Source: an uncultured Duncaniella sp.
Lineage (GTDB): Bacteria > Bacteroidota > Bacteroidia > Bacteroidales > Muribaculaceae
DNA: 51,298 nt
Reading direction: 5' to 3'
Assembly (NCBI GenBank): GCA_910578615.1
Contig: CAJTRI010000018.1
Location: 1-51,298, forward strand
The notes beneath the pieces were generated by a model, which was not told where the DNA came from, ran no database searches, and saw only the letters and a program-made list of their open reading frames with translations. Below, one piece after another: positions 7,338 through 15,746 of this stretch. The translations under genes and the position numbers were made by a program. Position 1 is the stretch's first letter; each line of letters starts with the position of its first letter.

Positions 7338-8674
7338 TGCGTAATATTCAGCTTCTCTATGCGCCGGTAAAGTGACTGACGGGTTATGCCGAGTGATGCC
7401 GCCACCTGTGACAGATTCCCGTTGAAACGCCTTAGTGCGTCTGTTATGGCTCTGCGCTCTATCTCTTCAAGTGTCAAAGCTTCTGCCGGGACATAGGACA
7501 TCTCATTGATGCTTCGTGTGTCATTGTTCATAGAGGCCCTGACATCCCGTGCCGTTATCCGTGGTGAGTCGGCAATGATAATCAACCGGCTTACGAGATT
7601 CTTCAGTTCGCGGATATTTCCGGGATATGGGAGAGAGCACAACAAATCCATTGCGTCAGGGCTGAACACGATCTTGTCACCAGCAAAGTGGCGGATGAGG
7701 AGAGGGATGTCGTCACGTCTTTCCCTTAGGGGAGGCATGTGGATGGTGATAAGGTTGATACGGTAGAAAAGATCTTCGCGGAAACGGCCTTCGGCCACAG
7801 CGTTATGAAGGTTTACGTTCGTGGCGCAGATTATGCGTATGTCAACCTTGCGAGGGGTGCTCTCGCCAAGCCGTTCGAATGTGTGTTCTTGGAGTACTCT
7901 CAGAATCTTGACTTGGCATGATGTGTCAAGGTCTCCGATTTCATCAAGAAATATAGTTCCGTTGTGGGCTGATTCGAAACGGCCTGTCCTGTCGGCATCC
8001 GCGCCAGTGAAAGATCCTTTGGCATGACCGAACATTTCGCTTTCAAACAATGTCCCGGGCATTCCCCCGAGGTTGACGGTCACGAACGGGCCGTTCTTGC
8101 GCCGGCTCAGTCGGTGGATGGCGCGGGCAATAAGTTCTTTGCCGGTTCCGTTCTCCCCGGTGATGAGTATGGCGGCGTCTGTGGGTGCGGCTTTTCTCAC
8201 TTTGTCAAGCACTGCATTGAGAGAAGCGCTTTCACCGATTATTCCCTCAAAAGCACCGCTATCGTTAGCCGGGGCGGCTGAATTGAGCGAGATCGCTGTC
8301 TCAATGCGAGATAGCAGGTCTCGGTTGTCCCACGGCTTTGTAATGAAGTCCATGGCTCCGTTCTTGACCCCCTCCACAGCAAGCGGTATACTGCCCCAGG
8401 CGGTCATTAGTATGACCGGGACTGACGGCAGGAGTACCTTGGTTTTCTGCAATAGTTCCATTCCGTCACGCCCGGTGGTTGACGAGGTATAGTTCATATC
8501 CATCATTATGAGGTCTATACCTTCGGCTTCACCATATTTCATGGATTTCCGCACCTTTTCGAGCGCATCTGCCTCCGACCGGGCAGAAATGCACGTATAG
8601 CCGGCACGCTTTAAAAGCATACCAAGAGAGATAACGATGGTCGAGTCATCATCGACGATAAGGATTCGTGGCAT
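7334..8674 (-). CDS. Sigma-54-dependent response regulator (NtrC family)
   Basis: The 446 residues hold three domains. A receiver (1-125) has acidic pocket residues near the start, the phospho-accepting Asp59 and the conserved lysine in ITKPW. An AAA+ domain (about 143-370) has Walker A GENGTGKE (173-180), the sigma-54 contact loop GSFTGA (220-225, GAFTGA in most relatives) and Walker B IFLDEIGD. A Fis-type helix-turn-helix (LSQVAASLGITRQSLYRRIEKL) ends the protein. It activates RpoN promoters when phosphorylated by the adjacent kinase. Its TAATTTTG box ends only 7 bases before the ATG, so the mRNA may be leaderless. Target genes are not apparent. Confidence 0.94.
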   Translation of the reverse strand: MPRILIVDDDSTIVISLGMLLKRAGYTCISARSEADALEKVRKSMKYGEAEGIDLIMMDMNYTSSTTGRDGMELLQKTKVLLPSVPVILMTAWGSIPLAVEGVKNGAMDFITKPWDNRDLLSRIETAISLNSAAPANDSGAFEGIIGESASLNAVLDKVRKAAPTDAAILITGENGTGKELIARAIHRLSRRKNGPFVTVNLGGMPGTLFESEMFGHAKGSFTGADADRTGRFESAHNGTIFLDEIGDLDTSCQVKILRVLQEHTFERLGESTPRKVDIRIICATNVNLHNAVAEGRFREDLFYRINLITIHMPPLRERRDDIPLLIRHFAGDKIVFSPDAMDLLCSLPYPGNIRELKNLVSRLIIIADSPRITARDVRASMNNDTRSINEMSYVPAEALTLEEIERRAITDALRRFNGNLSQVAASLGITRQSLYRRIEKLNITQ

Positions 8675-8681
8675 AATTACA

Positions 8682-8689
8682 CAAAATTA
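8682..8689 (-). promoter_or_regulatory. -7 box directly before the response regulator
   Basis: TAATTTTG on the minus strand, followed by 7 bases and the ATG at 8674. The expected transcription start falls on or next to the start codon. No convincing -33 element is seen. Confidence 0.45.
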
Positions 8690-8816
8690 CATATAATTAA
8701 AATAATGGCGTGTATTTGTCGTTAAAAAATATGTGGGCGGTCGGAATTATTTCGTGTCTTTTGTTATGAAGGATTTGTTTCCGCCTCATTGTGAACCTCC
8801 GATATAGCACTTCCAG

Positions 8817-10790
8817 ATGATTCGGTACAATAGATTACTGCCTTTACTATATGTGGCGCTCGTTATGCCGTTACTTCCGGCCTGTCGCGGGCCAAAACTC
8901 AGCGTGGCTGACGAGCAATTTGCGAGAGGAGAATATTTTGATGCCTCCAAAACCTATCGTAAGATTTATAACAAGCTGAATCCCAGAGAACAGCGTCAGG
9001 AACGCGCTCAGGTGGCCTATAAGATGGCAGAGTGCCACCGACAGCTCGGACAGGATGCACGAGCCGCTGCTGCATACCAGAACGCATTGCGTTACGGTTA
9101 TCCCGACAGCACTATAATGCTTCGTCTGGCTCAGGCCCAGCATGGTCAGGGTGCCTATGCACAGGCTGTTGGAACCTATGAGGAATATATATCCAAATAT
9201 CCGGGCGATGAGTTTGCCGCGCGAGGGATGGCCGGGGCGCGTAAGGCCGCAGAGCTGAAAAAGAACAAGACCAGATATGTGGTTAGGAACGCCACGCTTT
9301 TCAATTCGCGCCGATCGGATTTCTCTCCGATGTTCAATGGTGACATTCTCTATTTTACCACTACCAATGAGAAGGTTAAGGGTACTAACCGAAGTGAGAT
9401 TACCGGCATGAAGCGCAGTGATATATGGATGGCCAAAAAGAACGAACAAGGAGTCTGGCAGCGCCCAGAGGCTGTGGAGGGTGAGCTTAATACAGAGTGG
9501 GACGAAGGGATATGTTCATTCTCGCCTGATGGTTCCACTATGTATCTTACGCGTGCCATACGCACTCCGGGTTCCAACACGGGCACGGATATATATACTT
9601 CCACGCGCAGTGACGCCCAATGGAGCGCTCCTGTCAAATTCGAGATTACGGCAGATACCATCTCGTCTTACGGACATCCAGCAGTTTCTCCGTCAGGAGA
9701 CTGGCTTTATTTTGCCTCGGACATGCCCGGGCATGGAGGGAAAGATATATGGCGTATAAATCTTCGCGAGAGGGTTGGCAGCCTTGAAAATCTTGGCGAG
9801 GCAATCAACACTCCCGGTGACGAGGTGTTCCCCTATATGCTGACCGATTCTGTGATGCTGTTTTCATCTGACGGCCATCCCGGACTCGGAGGGCTTGACA
9901 TATTCCGTGCCACGCTAACACCCTCCGGCGGATGGCTCGTCGAGAATATGGGCAGTCCGGTCAATTCTGAGGGTGACGATTTCGGAATTACATATGCCAC
10001 TCCCGGCAAAGAGGCAGGATATTTTAGCTCCAACCGAGGCGACGGTCGAGGATATGACCACCTGTATTCATTCGAACTTCCTGATCTCAAAATCCTGATT
10101 TCCGGCTGGGTGCTTGACAAGGATGAAGAGCCGGTGCCTAACGCCATAATACGTATCGTAGGCAATGACGGATCCAATCAGAAAGCCGTGGCACGTGCTG
10201 ACGGGTCATTCTCATTTCCGCTAAACCGTGGCGTGAGTTATGTAATGCTCGCCGGAGCCAAGGGGTATCTCAATGCCAAGCAGGAATTTACGAGTGACAC
10301 AGCCGAGGAGGATGCCGAGTATGGCATTGATTTCATACTGGCCTCTCTTTCCAAACCTAATATCCTTGAAAATATTTTCTATGATTTTGACAAGGCCACT
10401 CTGCGTCCAGAGTCAAAAACGGCTCTTGACGAACTTGTGAACATGCTTCGCGACAATCCCAACATAACGATAGAGATGGCATCACATACTGACCGTCATG
10501 GCACAGACGAATATAATATTGACCTTTCACAACGTCGTGCCAAGAGCGTGGTGGATTATCTTATAGAGTCTGGTATTGCCGCTGACCGTTTGCAGGCACA
10601 GGGTTATGGAGAATCACGTCCGAAAGTGGTGACAAAGCGTGTCAACCGCGAATACCCGCAATTTCCGGAGGGGCAGGTACTTGATGAGGAGTATATCCTG
10701 ACGCTTGGCGAGGAGGATCAGGATGCAGCAGACCAGATAAACCGTCGCACGGAGTTTCAGGTGCTGACCTTTGATTATCAGATGTATTGA
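8817..10790 (+). CDS. PorE-like OmpA-family lipoprotein
   Basis: The 657-residue outer-membrane lipoprotein has a signal peptide with the lipobox LPAC (Cys23). In order come TPR-like helices (about 30-135), a PD40/WD40-type beta-propeller (about 150-420), a carboxypeptidase-regulatory-like beta domain (about 425-510) and a C-terminal OmpA domain (about 515-657) with the peptidoglycan-contact motif SHTDRHGTDEYNIDLSQRR. The same order is known for PorE of the Porphyromonas gingivalis type IX secretion system. I therefore call it PorE-like, but Bacteroidetes encode several proteins of this architecture, so the role in T9SS is inference. It is divergent from the sigma-54 pair and ends 14 bases from a convergent gene. 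Confidence 0.85.
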   Translation: MIRYNRLLPLLYVALVMPLLPACRGPKLSVADEQFARGEYFDASKTYRKIYNKLNPREQRQERAQVAYKMAECHRQLGQDARAAAAYQNALRYGYPDSTIMLRLAQAQHGQGAYAQAVGTYEEYISKYPGDEFAARGMAGARKAAELKKNKTRYVVRNATLFNSRRSDFSPMFNGDILYFTTTNEKVKGTNRSEITGMKRSDIWMAKKNEQGVWQRPEAVEGELNTEWDEGICSFSPDGSTMYLTRAIRTPGSNTGTDIYTSTRSDAQWSAPVKFEITADTISSYGHPAVSPSGDWLYFASDMPGHGGKDIWRINLRERVGSLENLGEAINTPGDEVFPYMLTDSVMLFSSDGHPGLGGLDIFRATLTPSGGWLVENMGSPVNSEGDDFGITYATPGKEAGYFSSNRGDGRGYDHLYSFELPDLKILISGWVLDKDEEPVPNAIIRIVGNDGSNQKAVARADGSFSFPLNRGVSYVMLAGAKGYLNAKQEFTSDTAEEDAEYGIDFILASLSKPNILENIFYDFDKATLRPESKTALDELVNMLRDNPNITIEMASHTDRHGTDEYNIDLSQRRAKSVVDYLIESGIAADRLQAQGYGESRPKVVTKRVNREYPQFPEGQVLDEEYILTLGEEDQDAADQINRRTEFQVLTFDYQMY

Positions 10791-10804
10791 TAGATAAGGC
10801 AGTA

Positions 10805-11287
10805 TTATCGGCTTATACGCTTGTTGATGGCTTCGGTCATCAATATGGCGTTATCGCACCCGAGCACATAACGGCGTCCGTTGTCAAGTGTTATAAGAAA
10901 GCACTCTTCTTTACGTCCGTAATATGCGAAATACCGGCCGAATTCGCTGTTATAAAACCATCCCCAGTAACCCCAGAGACCTCCGCTTCCGATAATGCGC
11001 CTGTCACTCTTTCCCGGAATGTATGGTTTTACATCACGTATTTCCTTTAACGGGATATTCCTGTGACGAAGCGACATGTTTATCTCTATGTCGGTATTGG
11101 TAGCTTCTATCGACATGGGCATGAACAACAGAGTGGAAACACTCCATAGGACAAGGCATCCTATAACCGTAATATAGTAGATCGGTTCGTATTTCTCGAC
11201 AAAATAATAAACAATGAGAATAAGGATGCTTGTAATAATCAAAGAGAGGATGACCTGCCATGTGTCGAGGCTGACTTTCTGTTTCAT
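10805..11287 (-). CDS. Membrane protein with PH-like domain
   Basis: About 160 residues from MKQKVSLDTW; an in-frame ATG at 11326 would add 13 residues without hydrophobic or family character. Two membrane helices (about 10-30 and 34-55) are followed by a beta-rich C-terminal half (EIRDVKPYIPG, then GWFYNSEFGRYFAYYGRKEE and FLITLDNGRRYVLG) that resembles bacterial PH-like domains. The function is unknown. It is convergent with the PorE-like gene and separated from kdgK by a terminator, so it is probably transcribed alone. Confidence 0.75.
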   Translation of the reverse strand: MKQKVSLDTWQVILSLIITSILILIVYYFVEKYEPIYYITVIGCLVLWSVSTLLFMPMSIEATNTDIEINMSLRHRNIPLKEIRDVKPYIPGKSDRRIIGSGGLWGYWGWFYNSEFGRYFAYYGRKEECFLITLDNGRRYVLGCDNAILMTEAINKRISR

Positions 11288-11358
11288 TGTTTTTATGGTT
11301 GTTGCGTTGTAATTGTAGGACGTCATTCTTTAAGAAAAGTTTCGTTATCTATGAAAAA

Positions 11359-11398
11359 TGTGCCATGATTTCTCCATAAGGAATAAAATCATGGCACA
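11359..11398 (-). terminator. Terminator of the uronate operon
   Basis: A 13-bp perfect stem (11359-11371 with 11386-11398, arm tgtgccatgattt), a 14-base loop and a T-run on the minus strand right after the stem. It lies 16 bases past the kdgK stop and closes the long minus-strand operon. Confidence 0.85.
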
Positions 11399-11414
11399 AA
11401 TCCTATTTAATACC

Positions 11415-12434
11415 TTAGCGCTGTACGCGTCCGTTGGCGTTGCCTCCGGCAAGAGCTTTGACCTCGTCAACTGTCACAAGGTTGAAGTCGCCAGGAATGG
11501 TATGTTTCAGTGCAGATGCTGCAACTGCAAATTCGAGGGCTTCGCCTTGGGTGGGCATTGTGAGGAGGCCATGGATCACACCTCCTGAGAAAGAGTCGCC
11601 GCCACCTACACGGTCAATGATGGGGTTGATGTCATAGCGTTTGCTCTCATAGAACTCTTCGCCGTTGTATATCATAGCCTTCCATCCGTTATGAGTTGCC
11701 GAGAAGCTCTCGCGGAGTGTTGAAATGACATATTTGAAGTCAAATTCCTTGGCCATTGCCTTGAAGATACCCTTGTATCCTTCTGCATTTGTCTCACCGC
11801 CTTCAACATCGGCATCGGGCTTGAAGCCGAGGCAAAGTTCAGCGTCTTCTTCGTTACCGATACATACGTCTACGTATTGCATGAGCGGACGCATGATTGA
11901 CTGTGCCTTCTCCTTTGTCCAGAGTTTCTTGCGGAAGTTGAGGTCGACACTCACGGTTACGCCGTGACGTTTTGCGGCCTCGCAGGCAAGACGGGTGAGT
12001 TCGGCAGCCTTGTCAGATATGGCGGGAGTGATGCCGCTCCAATGGAACCAGTCAGCACCCTCCATTATTGCATCAAAGTCGAAGTCCTCGGGATCGGCTT
12101 CGGCGATAGCGGAGTTTGCACGGTCATAAATCACCTTGGAGGGACGCATTGATGCGCCGGTCTCGCAATAGTATATGCCTACACGGTCACCGCCACGAGC
12201 TATGTGCTTGGTCTCTACTCCATAGCGGCGGAGTGCGTTGACTGCGGCCTGTCCTATTTCATGTTTGGGGAGCTTGCTGACAAAGACAGCCTCGTGGCCG
12301 TAGTTGGCACAGCTGACAGCGACATTGGCTTCGCCGCCACCCCAGATTACGTCAAAATTGTCAACCTGAACGAAGCGATGGCATCCGGCAGGGGAGAGGC
12401 GAAGCATGATTTCGCCTAATGTTACTACTTTCAT
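11415..12434 (-). CDS. kdgK: 2-Dehydro-3-deoxygluconokinase
   Basis: A 339-residue PfkB-family sugar kinase that phosphorylates 2-keto-3-deoxygluconate (KDG) to KDPG in the cytosol. The N-terminal sugar site has GEIMLRLSP and GGGEANVA. The C-terminal catalytic motif is GGGDSFSGG, with the aspartate acting as base. The KDG assignment rests on similarity to KdgK and on the neighbours kduI and kduD, which produce KDG. It is the last gene of the operon, 44 bases after nfnB and followed by a strong terminator. No KDPG aldolase is present in the window. Confidence 0.92.
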   Translation of the reverse strand: MKVVTLGEIMLRLSPAGCHRFVQVDNFDVIWGGGEANVAVSCANYGHEAVFVSKLPKHEIGQAAVNALRRYGVETKHIARGGDRVGIYYCETGASMRPSKVIYDRANSAIAEADPEDFDFDAIMEGADWFHWSGITPAISDKAAELTRLACEAAKRHGVTVSVDLNFRKKLWTKEKAQSIMRPLMQYVDVCIGNEEDAELCLGFKPDADVEGGETNAEGYKGIFKAMAKEFDFKYVISTLRESFSATHNGWKAMIYNGEEFYESKRYDINPIIDRVGGGDSFSGGVIHGLLTMPTQGEALEFAVAASALKHTIPGDFNLVTVDEVKALAGGNANGRVQR

Positions 12435-12478
12435 AGGTAAAGATGATTTTTGGATTAGATATTTTTTGATAGCTGATC

Positions 12479-13990
12479 TTACAGTAGGATATTGCGTACA
12501 CGTTCGGCCAAGGCATCGCTCATGGCCTTAGCCGCTCTGCGTCCGTCACCCATAGCCAGGATGACTGTGGAGGCACCTCGGACTATGTCGCCTCCGGCAT
12601 AGACGTTGGAGGTGGATGATTTGCCCGACTCGGAGTCGACCACTATCATGCCTTTGCATGATATCTCGACATCTCCGGTCAGGGCTGGGGGGTTGGGGAG
12701 ATAGCCTACACAGACCACGGCAAGGTCAATCTCCACTTCCTCTATCGCGCCCGGGATTTCGACAGGAGAGCGACGCCCGCTCTCGTCAGGCTCGCCGAGA
12801 GTCATGCGTTGTAGGCGCACGGCGCGGAGAATACCGTTTTCATCAGCAAGATATTCCACCGGCGAGTGCAGGGTGAGGAATTCCACTCCCTCTTCAAGCG
12901 CATGGCGCACTTCTTCGGCTCTGGCCGGTATCTCATCCTCGCCGCGACGGTAGATAATCATGGCGCGTTCCGCACCCAGACGTCGGGCGGCACGTACAGC
13001 GTCCATGGCTGTATTACCGGCTCCTATGACGGCTACTTTCTTGCGGTGCAGCGACATTACGTTCTGTCCGTAAATCTCGTTCTTGACCAGATTATATCGG
13101 ATAAGATACTCGTTGGCTGTCATTACGCCCGGCAGATTTTCTCCTTTTATGCCCATGAAACGTGGTTTGCCGGCACCTGTCGCCACATAGATTCCTATAA
13201 AACCTTGGCGATGCAGTTCATCATAAGTTACAGTCGTGCCTATAAAGGCGTTTTTGACGAATTTCACTCCGAGACCGGCCACACGGGCTATCTCGGCATT
13301 GACCACATCCTTGGGTAGGCAGAACTCGGGTATACCGTATTTCAGTACGCCTCCGAGTCGGTCAAGAGCCTCGAACACGGTGACACTGTAACCTTGTTTG
13401 GCCATGTCTCCGGCAAATGCAAGGCCGGAGGGCCCGGAACCGATGACCGCTATCTTGATGCTTGAAAGTACTGACGAGGCTGACTGGCGGGGAGCTTGCT
13501 GTTCCTCATGTCCTTGCAGGGATAGCTCGCGGTTGAAGTCTGCCACAAATCGTTCAAGATTGCCGATAGCCACAGGCTGCTTCTTCATCTTATTATAGAT
13601 ACATCCGGCCTCGCACTGTTTCTCCTGAGGGCATACACGACCGCATACGGCAGGGAGTACCGTAGTAAGCGAGAGTACGTCAAGGGCCTCGCGGAAGTGG
13701 TGGCGCTCGATGTTCTTTATGAAGGCTGGGATGTTGTTGGATACAGGACAACCTTTCATACATCCGGGATCAGGACAGTCGAGGCAGCGACGTGCTTCAA
13801 GGACGGCCTGTTGTACAGAGAGACCTTGGTTGACCTCGTCGTTGCATTTTGTCCTGTATGATTTGTCAAGTTCAGGCATCGTCACACGCGGGAGCGCTGT
13901 GCGATCCTTGGTTGACAACTCGTTGCGAAGTTTGCCGCGCCATTCCGTGGTGCGGGATATATTGGGATATTCCTCAGGATGGGTTGTCAT
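12479..13990 (-). CDS. nfnB: NfnB: large subunit of NADH-dependent ferredoxin:NADP+ oxidoreductase
   Basis: The 503-residue flavoprotein has an N-terminal double [4Fe-4S] domain (CLDCPDPGCMKGCP; CGRVCPQEKQCEAGC), an FAD-binding motif (AVIGSGPSGLAFAGDMA) and an NADPH-binding motif (VAVIGAGNTAMDAVRAARRL). This is the GltD-like fold. Annotation pipelines often call such genes glutamate synthase small subunit, but the preceding 4-base-overlapping gene encodes the matching NfnA and no glutamate synthase large subunit is nearby, so Nfn is the better call. The complex couples reduced ferredoxin and NADH oxidation to NADPH formation by electron bifurcation, or runs in reverse. Confidence 0.9.
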   Translation of the reverse strand: MTTHPEEYPNISRTTEWRGKLRNELSTKDRTALPRVTMPELDKSYRTKCNDEVNQGLSVQQAVLEARRCLDCPDPGCMKGCPVSNNIPAFIKNIERHHFREALDVLSLTTVLPAVCGRVCPQEKQCEAGCIYNKMKKQPVAIGNLERFVADFNRELSLQGHEEQQAPRQSASSVLSSIKIAVIGSGPSGLAFAGDMAKQGYSVTVFEALDRLGGVLKYGIPEFCLPKDVVNAEIARVAGLGVKFVKNAFIGTTVTYDELHRQGFIGIYVATGAGKPRFMGIKGENLPGVMTANEYLIRYNLVKNEIYGQNVMSLHRKKVAVIGAGNTAMDAVRAARRLGAERAMIIYRRGEDEIPARAEEVRHALEEGVEFLTLHSPVEYLADENGILRAVRLQRMTLGEPDESGRRSPVEIPGAIEEVEIDLAVVCVGYLPNPPALTGDVEISCKGMIVVDSESGKSSTSNVYAGGDIVRGASTVILAMGDGRRAAKAMSDALAERVRNILL

Positions 13991-14751
13991 ACGTAGTTGC
14001 GCTGGCGGTTTAGTAACTGGTCAAAATCCACGAGATGGGCGTTAAAAGCCGGGCCGTCTATGCATGTGAGTTTGCGTTTGCCGTCAACCATCACACGGCA
14101 TATTCCGCATAGCCCCACACCGTCAAGCATTATCATGTTGAGTATGCAGGTGGCCGGTATGGATCTTTCTTTGGATATGTTGGCAAGCATCTGCATCATA
14201 TCTGTCGGGCCTGTCATTACAACAAGTCCGAGTTTTTCGCGGTCAGACACGGCACACAACTGTTCCACGGCTTCTTCACGTGAAGAGGAGCTGAGAACCT
14301 CGTCGCTATATAGTCCGGCTCTTGATTTGAGGCAGTCGTTGTGTTCGGTAAATTCAGAGACTACCGTTATGACCTTGTTCCCGGCCTTTTTCAGAGCCTC
14401 TATGACAGGTATGAGAGGCACGAAGCCGACACCGTCGCCTATGCATAGTACGGTACCGTAGTTTTTGACTTCGAATGCCTGTCCGAGAGGGCCGAGAAGG
14501 TTTGGCACCTCCCTGCCGGGTGCAAGTGAGTCTATAAGATCGGTGAGTCTGGCCCCTTTATGGATGATGATTGTGAATGTCCCTGCATCGGGGTCGGTAT
14601 CGACTATCGTAAAAGGGATGCGGGGGAGGTCTTCGCTGAATCTTATCATCACAAAGTGGCCTGCACGGGCCGCACGGGCCACCGAGGGAGACTCGATGAC
14701 CACTTCGGCCGTGTGGGCTGAATGACGCACTATATCTTTGATTATGTTCAT
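13987..14751 (-). CDS. nfnA: NfnA: FAD/[2Fe-2S] small subunit
   Basis: The 254 residues form a ferredoxin-NADP reductase-like FAD domain (RIPFTIVDTD), an NAD-binding domain (VLCIGDGVGFVPLIP) and a C-terminal [2Fe-2S] motif MLDGVGLCGICRV followed by KLTCIDGPAFNAHLVDF. The pattern of one aspartate and three cysteines is known for the NfnA cluster. Relatives are labelled sulfide dehydrogenase or dihydroorotate dehydrogenase electron-transfer subunit. The 4-base overlap with nfnB supports one complex. It starts 51 bases after kduI in the same direction, which puts the complex in the uronate operon. Confidence 0.9.
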   Translation of the reverse strand: MNIIKDIVRHSAHTAEVVIESPSVARAARAGHFVMIRFSEDLPRIPFTIVDTDPDAGTFTIIIHKGARLTDLIDSLAPGREVPNLLGPLGQAFEVKNYGTVLCIGDGVGFVPLIPVIEALKKAGNKVITVVSEFTEHNDCLKSRAGLYSDEVLSSSSREEAVEQLCAVSDREKLGLVVMTGPTDMMQMLANISKERSIPATCILNMIMLDGVGLCGICRVMVDGKRKLTCIDGPAFNAHLVDFDQLLNRQRNYV

Positions 14752-14802
14752 TGCTTTTTCTATGTGATGAGGAGGGAGATGGGTGGTTTCTATGCGTTGA
14801 CT

Positions 14803-15723
14803 TTACTTCATGTCGAGATAGGTGACCTTGTCCATGTCACCATAGTTGAGGTTCTCGCCCCCCATACCCCAGATGAACATATAGTTTGATGTACCGGCTG
14901 CGGCGTGGATCGACCATTCGGGCGACATCACGGCTTGTTCGTTGTGAAGCCATATGAGGCGGTTTTCCTGCGGCTCACCCATGAGGTGGCATATGGCATT
15001 GCCTTCCGGCACATTGAAATAGAAGTAAGCCTCCACACGACGGTCATGTGTATGGGCTGGCATGGTGTTCCATACCGATCCCGGCATGAGTTCGGTCAGT
15101 CCCATCTGGAGCTGGCAAGGGCCTTCTTGTAGCACATTGCTGACAATGAGCTGGTTGATGATTCGGTCATTGCTTTCTTCGAGGCTGCCGGCCTTGATCT
15201 GGTTGGCCTTGATAGAACCCTTGCGACCGTCTATTGTGATGAGCTGGGTCTTGTATTCCTTATGGGCCGGAGTGGAGTTGATATAGAATTTGGCAGGGTT
15301 AGATGCATCTTTTGAACGGAATGTCACCTTCTTGTTGCCACGTCCTACATAAAGGGCGTCTTTGAAATGCAGCTCGTAGTCTTTGCCGTCCACATTGACG
15401 ATTCCTTCTCCGCCGATATTGATTACGCCGAGTTCGCGACGTTCGAGGAAGTACTCGGCTTTGAGAGGATCGATGGTTTCCAGAACGACTTCTTTGCTGA
15501 CGGGTACGGTTCCGCCATATATGAGACGGTCATACATGGAATATGTGAGATTGATTTTGTCATTCTCCATGACCTTCGGCATCATGAAGTGAGAACGCAG
15601 CTGGGTGGTGTCATAGTTCTTTACGTCATCTGGATGACAGGCGCGGAGTATGGTGTATTCAGTCTGTGCCATGGATGAAAGTGAGGCAAGTGCGAGAGAG
15701 ACGGTTAAAAATATTTTTTTCAT
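14803..15723 (-). CDS. kduI: 5-Keto-4-deoxyuronate isomerase with a signal peptide
   Basis: KduI converts 5-keto-4-deoxyuronate (DKI) to 2,5-diketo-3-deoxygluconate (DKII) in the breakdown of pectin and glycosaminoglycan unsaturated uronates. The cupin metal site PAHTHDRRVEAYFYF and the C-terminus WGMGGENLNYGDMDKV are typical. The known cytosolic enzymes have about 280 residues; this one has 306 and begins with a textbook signal peptide, MKKIFLTVSLALASLSSMAQ, with cleavage expected after Ala19. The rest starts TEYTILRACHPDDVKNYDT and is a full-length domain. It therefore should act in the periplasm. It sits between an EIIC-like permease (23-base gap) and nfnA. Confidence 0.93.
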   Translation of the reverse strand: MKKIFLTVSLALASLSSMAQTEYTILRACHPDDVKNYDTTQLRSHFMMPKVMENDKINLTYSMYDRLIYGGTVPVSKEVVLETIDPLKAEYFLERRELGVINIGGEGIVNVDGKDYELHFKDALYVGRGNKKVTFRSKDASNPAKFYINSTPAHKEYKTQLITIDGRKGSIKANQIKAGSLEESNDRIINQLIVSNVLQEGPCQLQMGLTELMPGSVWNTMPAHTHDRRVEAYFYFNVPEGNAICHLMGEPQENRLIWLHNEQAVMSPEWSIHAAAGTSNYMFIWGMGGENLNYGDMDKVTYLDMK

Positions 15724-15746
15724 TTTGTTTCGTGTTAATTCGGAGG

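Noticed and set aside
8704..8722. Sigma-54 promoter before the PorE-like gene (TGGCGTGTATTTGTC)
   Set aside because: It has the -24 TGGC-like part, but the -12 GC doublet is TC at the required spacing, so the match is not good enough.
12479..13990. Glutamate synthase small subunit (gltD)
   Set aside because: The fold is the same, but the overlapping NfnA-type partner and the lack of a GltB large subunit favour NfnB.
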